Assembly: GCA_023418925.1 (NCBI GenBank)
Contig: JAEZYS010000014.1
Span: 1 to 64,000, forward strand
Source: Bacillota bacterium
Lineage (GTDB): Bacteria > Bacillota > Clostridia > Oscillospirales > Ruminococcaceae
Length of the DNA: 64,000 bases
Direction: 5' to 3'
Shown here: positions 52,730 through 61,432 of the stretch, piece after piece
How positions within the stretch are numbered: position 1 is the first letter of the stretch
Layout: every line of letters begins with the position of its first letter
Program-made: the position numbers and the translations under genes
The notes under the pieces: generated by a model
Databases searched by the model: none
What the model saw: only the letters and a program-made list of their open reading frames with translations
What the model was told of the DNA's origin: nothing

Positions 52730-55081
52730 ATGAAAGAACGTTTAAATATCGGCTTTTTTTCAAGTTTGATAAACAACAAGTATGAACAGGCAATTACAAA
52801 AGGAATAATTGAAGCAGCTAAGGAAATTAATGCTAATGTAATTATGTTTCCCGGCAGATACATTTGTGATGTAGATAAAAGCCTTAATAGTTCAGAATTT
52901 GATTATCAGCATAATACTATATTCTCTTATGCCGACCCTTCAATTCTTGATGTTCTTATTGTTTCCATAGATACAATAGGTAATACTGCTGATAAGCAGA
53001 TAAAGCTGGATTTCCTGAAAAAATACAGCAAAATTCCGATAATCACTCTCAACATGAAAGTGGAAAATTACTCTTCAATCAACGTTGATAATGTTACAGG
53101 CCTTAAAGATGGTATTAACCATATTATTAAAGAACATGGCAAGACAAAAATTGGTTTTGTCAGCGGTGCACTTACAAATGCAGATGCAAAAGAGCGTCTT
53201 GAAACATATAAAAATACGCTTACTGAAAACGATATTCCAATAGACGACAATCTAATTACTTTTGGTAACTTCTCAATCCGCTGTCATAAAGCAATTGAAA
53301 AACTTCTTGATAATAATCCAGCTATTGAAGCAATAGTCTTTGCTAATGATCAGATGGCCATCTGCGGATATGAAATTATGAAAAAACGAAAAATAAAAAT
53401 TGGTCGTGATATTCTGGTAATGGGCTTTGACAATTCTGCTGAAGCTCGATATCTTACCCCTTCATTGACCTCTGTTGAATGTGAGGCATCAAACCTTGGA
53501 TATTATGCTGTTCTTGAATGTGAAAATTTTATTAAAACTAAAAAACCGTTTCACAAGACAGTTAAATCTTCACTCGTAATAAGAAATTCATGCGGATGCC
53601 CTTCAAAAATAATCTCTTCAATATTACTTCCTGAAATGACTGCATGTCAATTTTCTGCTGATTCCATTTACAATATATTAAGTAATTACATGTTTGGAAA
53701 TGATAGAATATATGAAAATACTGAGAAAGTTGCATTAAAGTATAAGACATTTATTCAGAAGCTTTTAAAGTATTTCGATCTCTTATCAAAAAACACTGAA
53801 TCGCCAGAACTTCACGCTCTTGAAAAAGAAATTCTTATCAGCTATGAAAATTCTCTGGACTATGATTTCTTCAACGCTACTGATGACAATATTCAGATAA
53901 ATATTCTTACTGTTATCCGTAAGTATTTGCTTTCTGTCTTTGAAAACAATGAGGATTTATTGCATAAAACAGATGATATCTTTGTCGATCTGATAAGCAT
54001 TGCTTCGATTCAGTACCTTAAATTCAAGGATAGGAAATATGATAATGCAAATATTCTTTCTGAGAATGTTAATGACATAATAAAGAAGCTTGTATGTGTA
54101 AATGAAAACATATATTTATACTACAAAGAGGTTTTACTCAAAATTTCTGAAGTGAATATCAAAAGTGCATACATATATAAATATAATAAATCAATCTGTC
54201 ATTTTGAAAATATGGATTGGCGCACCCCTGAAAAAATAAGTCTTGTTGCCTATATGAACAGTGATGGTATCTTTTGCAACTGCACTGAAGAAATTATTAT
54301 GTCTTCAAAAAAGGTTTTAAGAAATGAATATCTTCCTCAAAATGAGCGCTATAACCTCGTAATCAGTCCTCTTTATACAGGAGATTACCAGTATGGTGTG
54401 CTTGTTTGTGAACTTGACCAGGATTATTTTTATCTTTTACCTTCGCTTTCCTCTCAGTTAAGTGCAGCAATGAGAATTGCCAGCCTTATTGAAAGTCAGA
54501 ACAAAATCCAGCGCCAGCTTGAACGCACTCTGGAACATATTAAGGAAAGCAATAACAAGCTTGATTTCATTTCAAAATCAGATGAACTTACAGGCATATA
54601 CAACAGAAGAGGTTTTTACGATATAACTGGAACTGCTATCAACGCAATTGTTAATGAAGGTAAAAATGCTATATTTGTTTTTGCTGATCTTGACAGCCTT
54701 AAACTAATTAATGATGTATACGGTCATGAAGACGGCGATTTTGCAATTAAAAGTGCTGCTTCAATTCTTAAAGATTGTTTCCGTGCATCTGATATTGTTG
54801 GACGAATAGGCGGAGATGAATTCGCTGTCTTTGCAATTACTGACATGAAAAATTGTACAGAATATTTCAAAAACAGAATGGAGAATATCTCTAAAACTTT
54901 TAATTCAAATAGTGATAAGCCTTATATTGTACATTTGAGTGCAGGTATCTATGAATTCAAATGTTCTGCATGCATAGAAATAAGTGAAATTGTAGCCAGG
55001 GCTGACAGTTTGTTGTATGAGGATAAAAAGTTAAAGAAATCTATTATAAAAGAGCATATTGAACCAAAGCAAACAAACTGA
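52730..55081 (+). CDS. Cytoplasmic sugar-binding-domain diguanylate cyclase
   Basis: The first 290 residues match the LacI/GalR periplasmic-binding-like fold without HTH ('NIGFFSSLINNKYEQAITKGIIEAA', 'GKTKIGFVSGALTNADAKERLETY', 'EAIVFANDQMAICGYEIMKKR', 'DNSAEARYLTPSLTSVEC'). A helical central part (300-600) includes a coiled coil. The C terminus is a complete GGDEF domain ('DELTGIYNRRGFYD', 'VGRIGGDEFAVFA') near residue 693. No signal or membrane segment is seen, so it appears to sense a cytosolic ligand and make c-di-GMP. It lies between FapA-like and HD-GYP genes. Confidence 0.88.
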   Translation: MKERLNIGFFSSLINNKYEQAITKGIIEAAKEINANVIMFPGRYICDVDKSLNSSEFDYQHNTIFSYADPSILDVLIVSIDTIGNTADKQIKLDFLKKYSKIPIITLNMKVENYSSINVDNVTGLKDGINHIIKEHGKTKIGFVSGALTNADAKERLETYKNTLTENDIPIDDNLITFGNFSIRCHKAIEKLLDNNPAIEAIVFANDQMAICGYEIMKKRKIKIGRDILVMGFDNSAEARYLTPSLTSVECEASNLGYYAVLECENFIKTKKPFHKTVKSSLVIRNSCGCPSKIISSILLPEMTACQFSADSIYNILSNYMFGNDRIYENTEKVALKYKTFIQKLLKYFDLLSKNTESPELHALEKEILISYENSLDYDFFNATDDNIQINILTVIRKYLLSVFENNEDLLHKTDDIFVDLISIASIQYLKFKDRKYDNANILSENVNDIIKKLVCVNENIYLYYKEVLLKISEVNIKSAYIYKYNKSICHFENMDWRTPEKISLVAYMNSDGIFCNCTEEIIMSSKKVLRNEYLPQNERYNLVISPLYTGDYQYGVLVCELDQDYFYLLPSLSSQLSAAMRIASLIESQNKIQRQLERTLEHIKESNNKLDFISKSDELTGIYNRRGFYDITGTAINAIVNEGKNAIFVFADLDSLKLINDVYGHEDGDFAIKSAASILKDCFRASDIVGRIGGDEFAVFAITDMKNCTEYFKNRMENISKTFNSNSDKPYIVHLSAGIYEFKCSACIEISEIVARADSLLYEDKKLKKSIIKEHIEPKQTN

Positions 55082-55141
55082 TTGTTTCAATTGTTATGCA
55101 AACTTAATCCTTTTTATAAGTGCTTAAAACTTTACAGAGTT

Positions 55142-55206
55142 TAGCGTGAAAATACTTTTCACGCAGCTATTTATTCCATTCTGCAATTTAAAAGCAGGAA
55201 TTTTGC
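55142..55206 (+). promoter_or_regulatory. Conserved leader motif, copy B
   Basis: TAGCGTGAAAATACTTTTCA, then AGCTATTTATTCC, TTCTGC and AAAAGCAG align with copy A at 41431-41496 (minus strand). Hairpin 1 is GCGTGAAAA/TTTTCACGC. Hairpin 2 is ATTCTGC/GCAGGAAT with a bulge. A second long-range pair TTTATTCCA (about 55170) / TGGAATAAA (about 55234) is present only here. The HD-GYP gene starts 58 bp later behind ATGGAGATTAGT. Confidence 0.65.
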
Positions 55207-55264
55207 TTAGCTGAAGTCAGTTCAGGTTCAAGGCTGGAATAAATGGCACGGAATGGAGATTAGT

Positions 55265-56419
55265 ATGGACCCAAAAAAACACATTCTTGTTGTTGATGAT
55301 GTACCTTCCAATTTAAAATTTGCTGAAAAGCTGCTTGAAGATAAGTTTAAGCTTACATTCACAGTTTCAGGCGCTCAGGCTTTGAAATACCTTGCTAAGA
55401 ATACTCCTGATCTGATTTTGCTTGACATTAATATGCCTGAAATGAACGGCTATGAAACCATTCAGAATATAAAGAATATTCCTTCCGCAAGTAAAATACC
55501 TGTTATTTTCCTCACCTCTGCACTTGACAATGACAGCGAAATAAAAGGGTTTCAACTCGGCGCAGTTGATTACATTAGAAAACCTTTTATCACAGAGATA
55601 ATGATGAGCAGAATAAATACACAGCTTGAACTGGCATCATATCGTACTGAATTGGAGGGACTTGTCGAAACAAAAACCGAAGACCTCCAAAAGAAATCAT
55701 TTATTATTGAAAGACTTCAGGATGTTATGTCAACAAGCTTTGCGGAACTTGTTGAATCACGTGACGGTACTACGGGCGGACATATCAGGAATACAACACG
55801 TTATTTCAAAGTCTTTATTGATGAGTTGAAAAACCGTCCACAGTATAAAGATTACTTCAGTCCTGATGTTATACGAAATCTGCTCAGAGCAGCACCTTTA
55901 CATGATATCGGAAAAATAGGTATAAATGACAATGTACTTAGAAAAGAATCTTCACTGAGTAAAGATGAATTCGAATATATGAAATCGCACACTAAAATTG
56001 GCGGTGAAACATTCCAGAAAATATTTGAACATATGGGATGTGCTCATGCCGAGCTCGGCGGCGAAACATTCCAGAAAATTTATGATCAGCTTGATATTGA
56101 AGATGAAAGCGATCAGGATACACAGTTTCTGAAAATTGCTAAGGAAATGGCTTTATTTCATCACGAAAGATGGAACGGAACAGGATACCCGACAGGAATA
56201 AGCGGCGAGAATATCCCGTTATGTGCAAGAATTCTGTCTATTGTCGATGTTTATGATGCACTTACTTCAAAGAGATCATATAAGGAAGCTTTCTCACATG
56301 ATAAGGCTATGGAAATAATAATTAATGACAGAGAGGTCTTTTTTGACCCGGATCTCACAGATATTTTTATTGAAATTAATGACAGAATAGAAGATAGCCT
56401 ATTATCTAAACAAAACTGA
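55265..56419 (+). CDS. REC-HD-GYP c-di-GMP phosphodiesterase
   Basis: The receiver domain (residues 5-120, Asp in 'DLILLDINMPEMNG') is followed by a coiled coil and an HD-GYP domain: 'LHDIGKIGINDNVL', 'HHERWNGTGYPTG', 'RILSIVDVYDALTS'. RpfG-like enzymes degrade c-di-GMP. Between 'MKSHTKIGGETF' and 'FHHERWNG' there is an extra 19 residues: a 23-nt unit (GGCGGYGAAACATTCCAGAA AAT) occurs at 56000 and 56057. It sits directly after the GGDEF gene. ATG 55265 has GGAGATTAGT. Confidence 0.9.
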   Translation: MDPKKHILVVDDVPSNLKFAEKLLEDKFKLTFTVSGAQALKYLAKNTPDLILLDINMPEMNGYETIQNIKNIPSASKIPVIFLTSALDNDSEIKGFQLGAVDYIRKPFITEIMMSRINTQLELASYRTELEGLVETKTEDLQKKSFIIERLQDVMSTSFAELVESRDGTTGGHIRNTTRYFKVFIDELKNRPQYKDYFSPDVIRNLLRAAPLHDIGKIGINDNVLRKESSLSKDEFEYMKSHTKIGGETFQKIFEHMGCAHAELGGETFQKIYDQLDIEDESDQDTQFLKIAKEMALFHHERWNGTGYPTGISGENIPLCARILSIVDVYDALTSKRSYKEAFSHDKAMEIIINDREVFFDPDLTDIFIEINDRIEDSLLSKQN

Positions 56420-56448
56420 TTAATTAATCAGGATAATCAAGTACAACA

Positions 56449-56490
56449 AGCAGCTGCGAAAGGCTTTAAATTATGCATTTTGCAGCTGCT
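56449..56490 (+). terminator. Hairpin in the leader of the hybrid kinase
   Basis: AGCAGCTGCGAAA (56449-56461) pairs with TTTTGCAGCTGCT (56478-56490) around a 16-nt loop, one G-T wobble. GTTTATTTCTTTTT follows. It can terminate the HD-GYP transcript or attenuate the kinase gene. Confidence 0.6.
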
Positions 56491-56505
56491 GTTTATTTCT
56501 TTTTG

Positions 56506-56545
56506 AAAGGAGACTGCAATTTCCATTGCAGCAAACGATTACATG
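56506..56545 (+). promoter_or_regulatory. RBS and hairpin that decide the hybrid-kinase start
   Basis: AAAGGAG (56506-56512) is followed at once by hairpin CTGCAAT-TTCC-ATTGCAG (56514-56531) and then, 11 nt later, ATG 56543. In-frame ATT codons lie at 56519 and 56525. Either the hairpin folds and brings the ATG within reach of the RBS, or translation starts at ATT 56519 (6-nt spacer). Confidence 0.55.
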
Positions 56546-59350
56546 CCTACTTTTTTTATAATTGTTCAGACTCTTTGTGTGATTACCTCGTTTCTTTTTA
56601 TAGTGATTGTTGCTGTTGATAAGGATGCTGTACAACATAAAGCATTACTTATGTGTGGTGTATCTACCTTTATATCTTGTACAGGATTTTTATTAAGCAA
56701 TTTAAGCTTTGATTATGATGCTGCTATCATGGCACTGAAATTCCAATACCTCGGCGAATGTTTCTGCACTCTGCTCCTAGCTCTGTCTATAATACAAATA
56801 TGTAATGTAAAAATACCTAAGTCAATACTTTACGGATTCTTTATTTTCTTTACAATTATTTCTGCATTAGTCATAACATGTGAAAAAAATACCCTTATAT
56901 ATAAAAGCATCATCTATACCGGTGATGTTATTCAGACAAAGCCTGGAATATTATATGTTTTATTTATAATTGCAAATATACTTATTACAGTATCAGGCAT
57001 TGTATCAATTATTTTCAGCGTATTTAAGAAAGGATTACCGGGAAAATTTACAGCCCCACTGGCATCAATTCTTCTGCTTCCAACGATAGCTAAAATAATA
57101 TTCTTAATGCCTTCATTTAACAATACATATGAACTAACTTCTGTTTCTTTTTCTGTTTCATGCATTTGTGAATACTTATTATTAAAAAATTATAACCACT
57201 TTGCAGTTTTTTCAACTGCAAAAGATAATTTTATCAATGCAATGAAAGAAGCACTTATTGTTGTTGACAGCAATATGCAGCTTGTTGAAACAAATCCTGC
57301 GGCATTAAAATTATTCCCGAATCTTGGTGCTGAAACTTCCAAAAAGGAAAGAAATCAGACTATTAATGAAATTTTCAATGATGAAGATAAAGATAATTTT
57401 GTAATAAAGGATAAATTCTACGAAAAGCATATTAACTCAATTTATAATAAAAACAATGACATAATCGGATATTCCGCACTGCTTGTTGATGTTACAAAAA
57501 CTAAAAATTATGTTCAGGGTCTTATAGAAATGAAACAGAAAGCCGACCTTGCAAACAGTGCAAAAACTGATTTTCTTGCCAACATGTCGCATGAAATAAG
57601 AACTCCTATGAATGCAATTTCAGGTTTTGCAGAGCTTTGCCTTGAAGAGAAAAACTATACATATGCAAATGATATTAAATCTGCTGCAAAAAGTCTTATT
57701 TCAATTATCAACGATATACTTGACATTTCAAAAATTGAATCACGAAAGCTTGAACTTGTCAACGCTCCTTATGACACTATGAGTCTTCTCAATGATGTTA
57801 TCAGTATTATTTTTATTCAGGTAAACAAAAAACCAGGAGTAGAATTTAAGCTTGATATTGATGATAATCTCCCATGCAGAATGATCGGCGATGAGGTTCG
57901 TTTAAAGCAAATACTGATAAATCTTCTTAACAACGCACTGAAATTCACAAATGAGGGATATATAAGCCTTTCTATGCGTGGGTTTGATAACAATGGTATT
58001 ACAACAAATATAAGAGTCAAGGTTTCTGATACAGGTATCGGTATCAAAAAAGAAAACTTCGGAAAGCTTTTCAAGAATTTTGAACAGGTTGATACAAAAA
58101 AGAACCGTGAAGTAGAGGGCACAGGGTTGGGTCTTTCCATTTCAAAAAGCCTTATTCAGATGATGAACGGAAATATAACAGTTGAAAGTGAATATGGTAA
58201 AGGCACTACTTTTACTATTGTAATATCACAGAAAATTGATGACAACAAAAAGATTTCCCAATATTCAATTGATACTCTTGCTGATTCTACAAGAGGTCCT
58301 CAAAAATCTGTTATTTATGCACCTAAGGCAAAAATTCTTGTTGTAGATGATAACAAGGTAAATCTTGATGTTGCTGTACATCTACTTAACCATTATAAAA
58401 TAAATCCTGATATTGCAACAAGCGGACGTGAGGCTATAATGCTTATAAATCAGAATTACTATGATCTTGTTTTCATGGATCATATGATGCCTGAAATGGA
58501 CGGAATTGAGGCAACAGCCATTGTACGTTCACAGGGAGACGGTTACAGCAAGGAGCTTCCGATTATTGCCCTCACTGCCAATGCTATTATCGGTGCAAAA
58601 GAAATGTTTATTGAAAAAGGGCTTAATGATTTTCTTTCCAAACCTATTGAAATACCTGAATTAGAAAGAATATTGACTGAATGGCTTCCTAAACAGCTTG
58701 TTTCAAAGAATAAAGTTCCTGACACAAAAAAAACTGCTGCTTCTCAGATTTCCACTGTTAATATACCGGGAATTGATTTTTCGGCTGGGCTTGCTTATTA
58801 TGCAGGTAATAAGGATGCTTATGTTTCTGTAATGAAAACATTTGCAAACTCTGGAAATACAGCGGTAACAAATATACAGCAGTATTTTGCAGACAGGGAT
58901 TACAAGAACTATACTATAGAAGTTCATGGGTTAAAGAGTGCTTCCCTTTCAATAGGAGCAGTATCATTATCACAGCTTGCAAAAGACCTTGAACAATGTG
59001 GAAAAGATAATGACTATAAAACTATTGCAGAAAGGACACCTGTCCTTATTGCAAAATATCAGGAACTGCTAAACAACATTAAACAGTATCTGAATTCTTT
59101 AAACACGCAATCTTTTTCCGAAAAGTCTTTGATACCAAATGAATTGTTAAAAGATAAGCTGAATTATGTTATTAAGGCCCTTGATGAGATGGAAGCTAAA
59201 GTAGCCATGAGTATTTTAGAAGATATCTTTAGTTATTCTTTTAACAATGCCGAGATAGAAAAGCTGCTTTTACAATGTAAAAATGAAATTGACTGCTACC
59301 AATACGAAAATGCTGAAAGTATAATAAAACGGTTACAATTGTCACTCTAA
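56543..59350 (+). CDS. Hybrid sensor histidine kinase with REC and Hpt domains
   Basis: Residues 1-220 are a multi-span membrane domain (about seven hydrophobic segments) of the histidine-kinase 7TM type. A PAS-like segment ('MKEALIVVDSNMQLVETNPA') follows. HisKA has 'LANMSHEIRTPMNAISG' near 345. HATPase has 'DTGIGIKKENFGKLF' and 'VEGTGLGLSISK'. A receiver ('ILVVDDNKVNLDV', Asp in 'LVFMDHMMPEMDG' near 642) and a C-terminal Hpt ('VHGLKSASLSIGA' near 794) complete a full phosphorelay chain. It lies directly downstream of the HD-GYP gene and may drive it. The annotated start is the first ATG; ATT 56519 is possible. Confidence 0.9.
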   Translation: MPTFFIIVQTLCVITSFLFIVIVAVDKDAVQHKALLMCGVSTFISCTGFLLSNLSFDYDAAIMALKFQYLGECFCTLLLALSIIQICNVKIPKSILYGFFIFFTIISALVITCEKNTLIYKSIIYTGDVIQTKPGILYVLFIIANILITVSGIVSIIFSVFKKGLPGKFTAPLASILLLPTIAKIIFLMPSFNNTYELTSVSFSVSCICEYLLLKNYNHFAVFSTAKDNFINAMKEALIVVDSNMQLVETNPAALKLFPNLGAETSKKERNQTINEIFNDEDKDNFVIKDKFYEKHINSIYNKNNDIIGYSALLVDVTKTKNYVQGLIEMKQKADLANSAKTDFLANMSHEIRTPMNAISGFAELCLEEKNYTYANDIKSAAKSLISIINDILDISKIESRKLELVNAPYDTMSLLNDVISIIFIQVNKKPGVEFKLDIDDNLPCRMIGDEVRLKQILINLLNNALKFTNEGYISLSMRGFDNNGITTNIRVKVSDTGIGIKKENFGKLFKNFEQVDTKKNREVEGTGLGLSISKSLIQMMNGNITVESEYGKGTTFTIVISQKIDDNKKISQYSIDTLADSTRGPQKSVIYAPKAKILVVDDNKVNLDVAVHLLNHYKINPDIATSGREAIMLINQNYYDLVFMDHMMPEMDGIEATAIVRSQGDGYSKELPIIALTANAIIGAKEMFIEKGLNDFLSKPIEIPELERILTEWLPKQLVSKNKVPDTKKTAASQISTVNIPGIDFSAGLAYYAGNKDAYVSVMKTFANSGNTAVTNIQQYFADRDYKNYTIEVHGLKSASLSIGAVSLSQLAKDLEQCGKDNDYKTIAERTPVLIAKYQELLNNIKQYLNSLNTQSFSEKSLIPNELLKDKLNYVIKALDEMEAKVAMSILEDIFSYSFNNAEIEKLLLQCKNEIDCYQYENAESIIKRLQLSL

Positions 59351-59359
59351 CATACATTT

Positions 59360-59402
59360 TTGTGGAATATATTGAAATAGCAATCAATATATTCCACATT
59401 TT
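59360..59402. terminator. Terminator after the hybrid kinase
   Basis: TGTGGAATATATTG (59360-59373) pairs perfectly with CAATATATTCCACA (59384-59397), with T-runs on both sides. Bidirectional. Confidence 0.85.
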
Positions 59403-59417
59403 TATGTAGTTTTTTTG

Positions 59418-59475
59418 TTGACATTATAAAATAATAGTTGTATTATTGTATTAAAGACATAATACAGTAATACAA
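59418..59475 (+). promoter_or_regulatory. Promoter with large inverted repeat before the export operon
   Basis: TTGACA (59418-59423), 17 nt and TATTAT (59441-59446) form a promoter. A 16-bp inverted repeat, TTGTATTATTGTATTA (59438-59453) and TAATACAGTAATACAA (59460-59475), differs in one base and covers the -10 and start. Each arm holds a tandem TGTATTA-type half-site. This is a strong operator candidate for a dimeric repressor. Confidence 0.7.
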
Positions 59476-59584
59476 TCCTGTATAATATTAAAATGTAAAC
59501 TAGAATGTATTGTAATTATGAAAACCATGTGTTAGTATTTGAATAAAGAAAAATTCAACACAATATAAAAAGAGAGGTATTTTT

Positions 59585-61432
59585 ATGAAAAAGAAAGTTG
59601 TTATCCCTGTATCAATCGCAGCTGTTGCTGCAGTAGCAATCGGAATCGCTGCATTAACTGGTTCATCATCAAATATTGCAGCTACAGACTCAATGCTTTT
59701 GGCAAAGTCTGAACTTCAGAGTACAATCTCTATTACTGGTAACGTTGAAAGTAATTCAGTAAGAAAGGTATACAGTAACCTTAATTATACTGTAGAAAAG
59801 ATTAATGTAGAAGTTGGAGATGAAGTAAAGAAGGGTGATGTTCTTTGTCAACTCGACACTGATCAGATTGAAAAGGATATCCTCCAGCAGAAGGCTTCAC
59901 TCAACACAAGCAATATTACAAGTGATTATCAGTTAACAGATGCTGAAAAGAAGTATGATGAAGCACTTGAAAAGTACAATTCTGATAACTACCCAACTGT
60001 TGTAGCAGCAAAGACTGCTCTTGATAAAGCCGAAACAAACCTTGACCTTGCAAAGAAAAGCTACGACAGAGTTCTTGAACTTACAAATACTGATAAGGAC
60101 ACACAGTTGATCAAGGCTCAGAATAGTATCAAGGCTGCTGAAATTCAGCTTGAAGCAGCAAAGACTGCATATAAGTATGCTGAAGACAATTATAATAATA
60201 AGGATACTGCAAACCTTACCAAGCTGAAAAAGAACTATGATGATGCAAAGGAATTCTATGAAAAGGTAGCTAAGAACATTGATACTGAAGAATTCACTAC
60301 AGCAAATAGTTCATATGAAAATGCATTACAAAGCTATGAAGCTGCTTGTGCAACTGGGGATATAAATACTATTAATAGTGCTAAAACTGCTCTCGATCTT
60401 GCATCTGCTAATCTTGATAAAATAAGCAGCAAATACAACTATAAAACAGCTAAGGAAGATTATGAAGACGCTTCCAAGAAATATTTTGAAGCTAAAAACT
60501 CCACAGAAAGTCTTATCACTTCTTCATATGATCAGGCAAGATTAGCTTTACTTAATGCAGAAAAGAACCTTGAAATGTGCAAGAAAGAGCTTGAGGTAAT
60601 TCAAAGCGGAAATACACTTAACCTATATACAGAGCAGACAAAGTATAATGATGCTCAGAAAACTGCAGAAGATGCACGTAAAGCATATGAAACAGCTTTG
60701 GATGATTCAGAATCACAGCTTGCTGACTTAAAGGCAGCTGCTGAAAAATCAAGATTATTATCTGAGAATGACCCTCAGCTGATAGCTCTTGAAAAGTTCA
60801 AGAGCACTCTTGAAGATTGTACAATCACCTCACCTATCGACGGAACAGTAACAGCTGTTTATGCTGTTGAAGGTGGTTCAGGTATGGGACTCCTCTTTGT
60901 TGTTGAAGATACAGATAATCTTAAAATCACATCAAAAGTTAAGGAATATGATATTTCATATATTGATGACGGCCAGCAGGTAATCATCAAGTCTGACTCT
61001 ATCGGTTCTGATGACGAATACAATGGGATAATTTCAAAGGTATCACCTACTACAAATAAGGATGCAACAGGTAATGATGCAGGATCAGGTGAATTTGATG
61101 TTGACATCTCAGTATCAGATAAGGATACAGCTTTGATGGTTGGTATGACAACAAAGCTTACAGTAATTACTGAACAGAAGGAAAATATTTACGCTGTAAA
61201 GTATGAGGCTGTTAATGAAGATGAAGACGGCAACAGCTTTATTTATACAGCTGAAAAGTCAGGTGCTAACTATATTGCAAAGAAAATTATGGTTCAGACT
61301 GGTATTGAATCAGATTTCGATATAGAAATTATTTCTGATGAACTCAATGATGGTATGATCGTTCTTACTGATACTGATTTACTTTATGATGGAGCACCTG
61401 TAAAAATCAATAGTGAGCAGGTGGCAGAATGA
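59585..61432 (+). CDS. MacA-like membrane fusion protein (HlyD/RND adaptor type)
   Basis: The N-terminal anchor (KKKVVIPVSIAAVAAVAIGI) is followed by the lipoyl half 'VEVGDEVKKGDVLCQLDTDQIEKDI', a very long coiled coil (about 95-400, with many AEKKYDEA-type repeats), and the second half 'CTITSPIDGTVTAVYAVEGG'. The beta-barrel and MP domain reach the end. It couples the ABC ATPase and permease encoded next to export across the envelope. In a Gram-positive cell it would act outside the membrane. The first 30 bp after the promoter carry the operator. Confidence 0.9.
   Translation: MKKKVVIPVSIAAVAAVAIGIAALTGSSSNIAATDSMLLAKSELQSTISITGNVESNSVRKVYSNLNYTVEKINVEVGDEVKKGDVLCQLDTDQIEKDILQQKASLNTSNITSDYQLTDAEKKYDEALEKYNSDNYPTVVAAKTALDKAETNLDLAKKSYDRVLELTNTDKDTQLIKAQNSIKAAEIQLEAAKTAYKYAEDNYNNKDTANLTKLKKNYDDAKEFYEKVAKNIDTEEFTTANSSYENALQSYEAACATGDINTINSAKTALDLASANLDKISSKYNYKTAKEDYEDASKKYFEAKNSTESLITSSYDQARLALLNAEKNLEMCKKELEVIQSGNTLNLYTEQTKYNDAQKTAEDARKAYETALDDSESQLADLKAAAEKSRLLSENDPQLIALEKFKSTLEDCTITSPIDGTVTAVYAVEGGSGMGLLFVVEDTDNLKITSKVKEYDISYIDDGQQVIIKSDSIGSDDEYNGIISKVSPTTNKDATGNDAGSGEFDVDISVSDKDTALMVGMTTKLTVITEQKENIYAVKYEAVNEDEDGNSFIYTAEKSGANYIAKKIMVQTGIESDFDIEIISDELNDGMIVLTDTDLLYDGAPVKINSEQVAE

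Noticed and set aside
55142..55260. c-di-GMP (GEMM) riboswitch before the HD-GYP gene
   Set aside because: No GGGCAAACC/GNRA-tetraloop core was found. The conserved leader has only simple hairpins.
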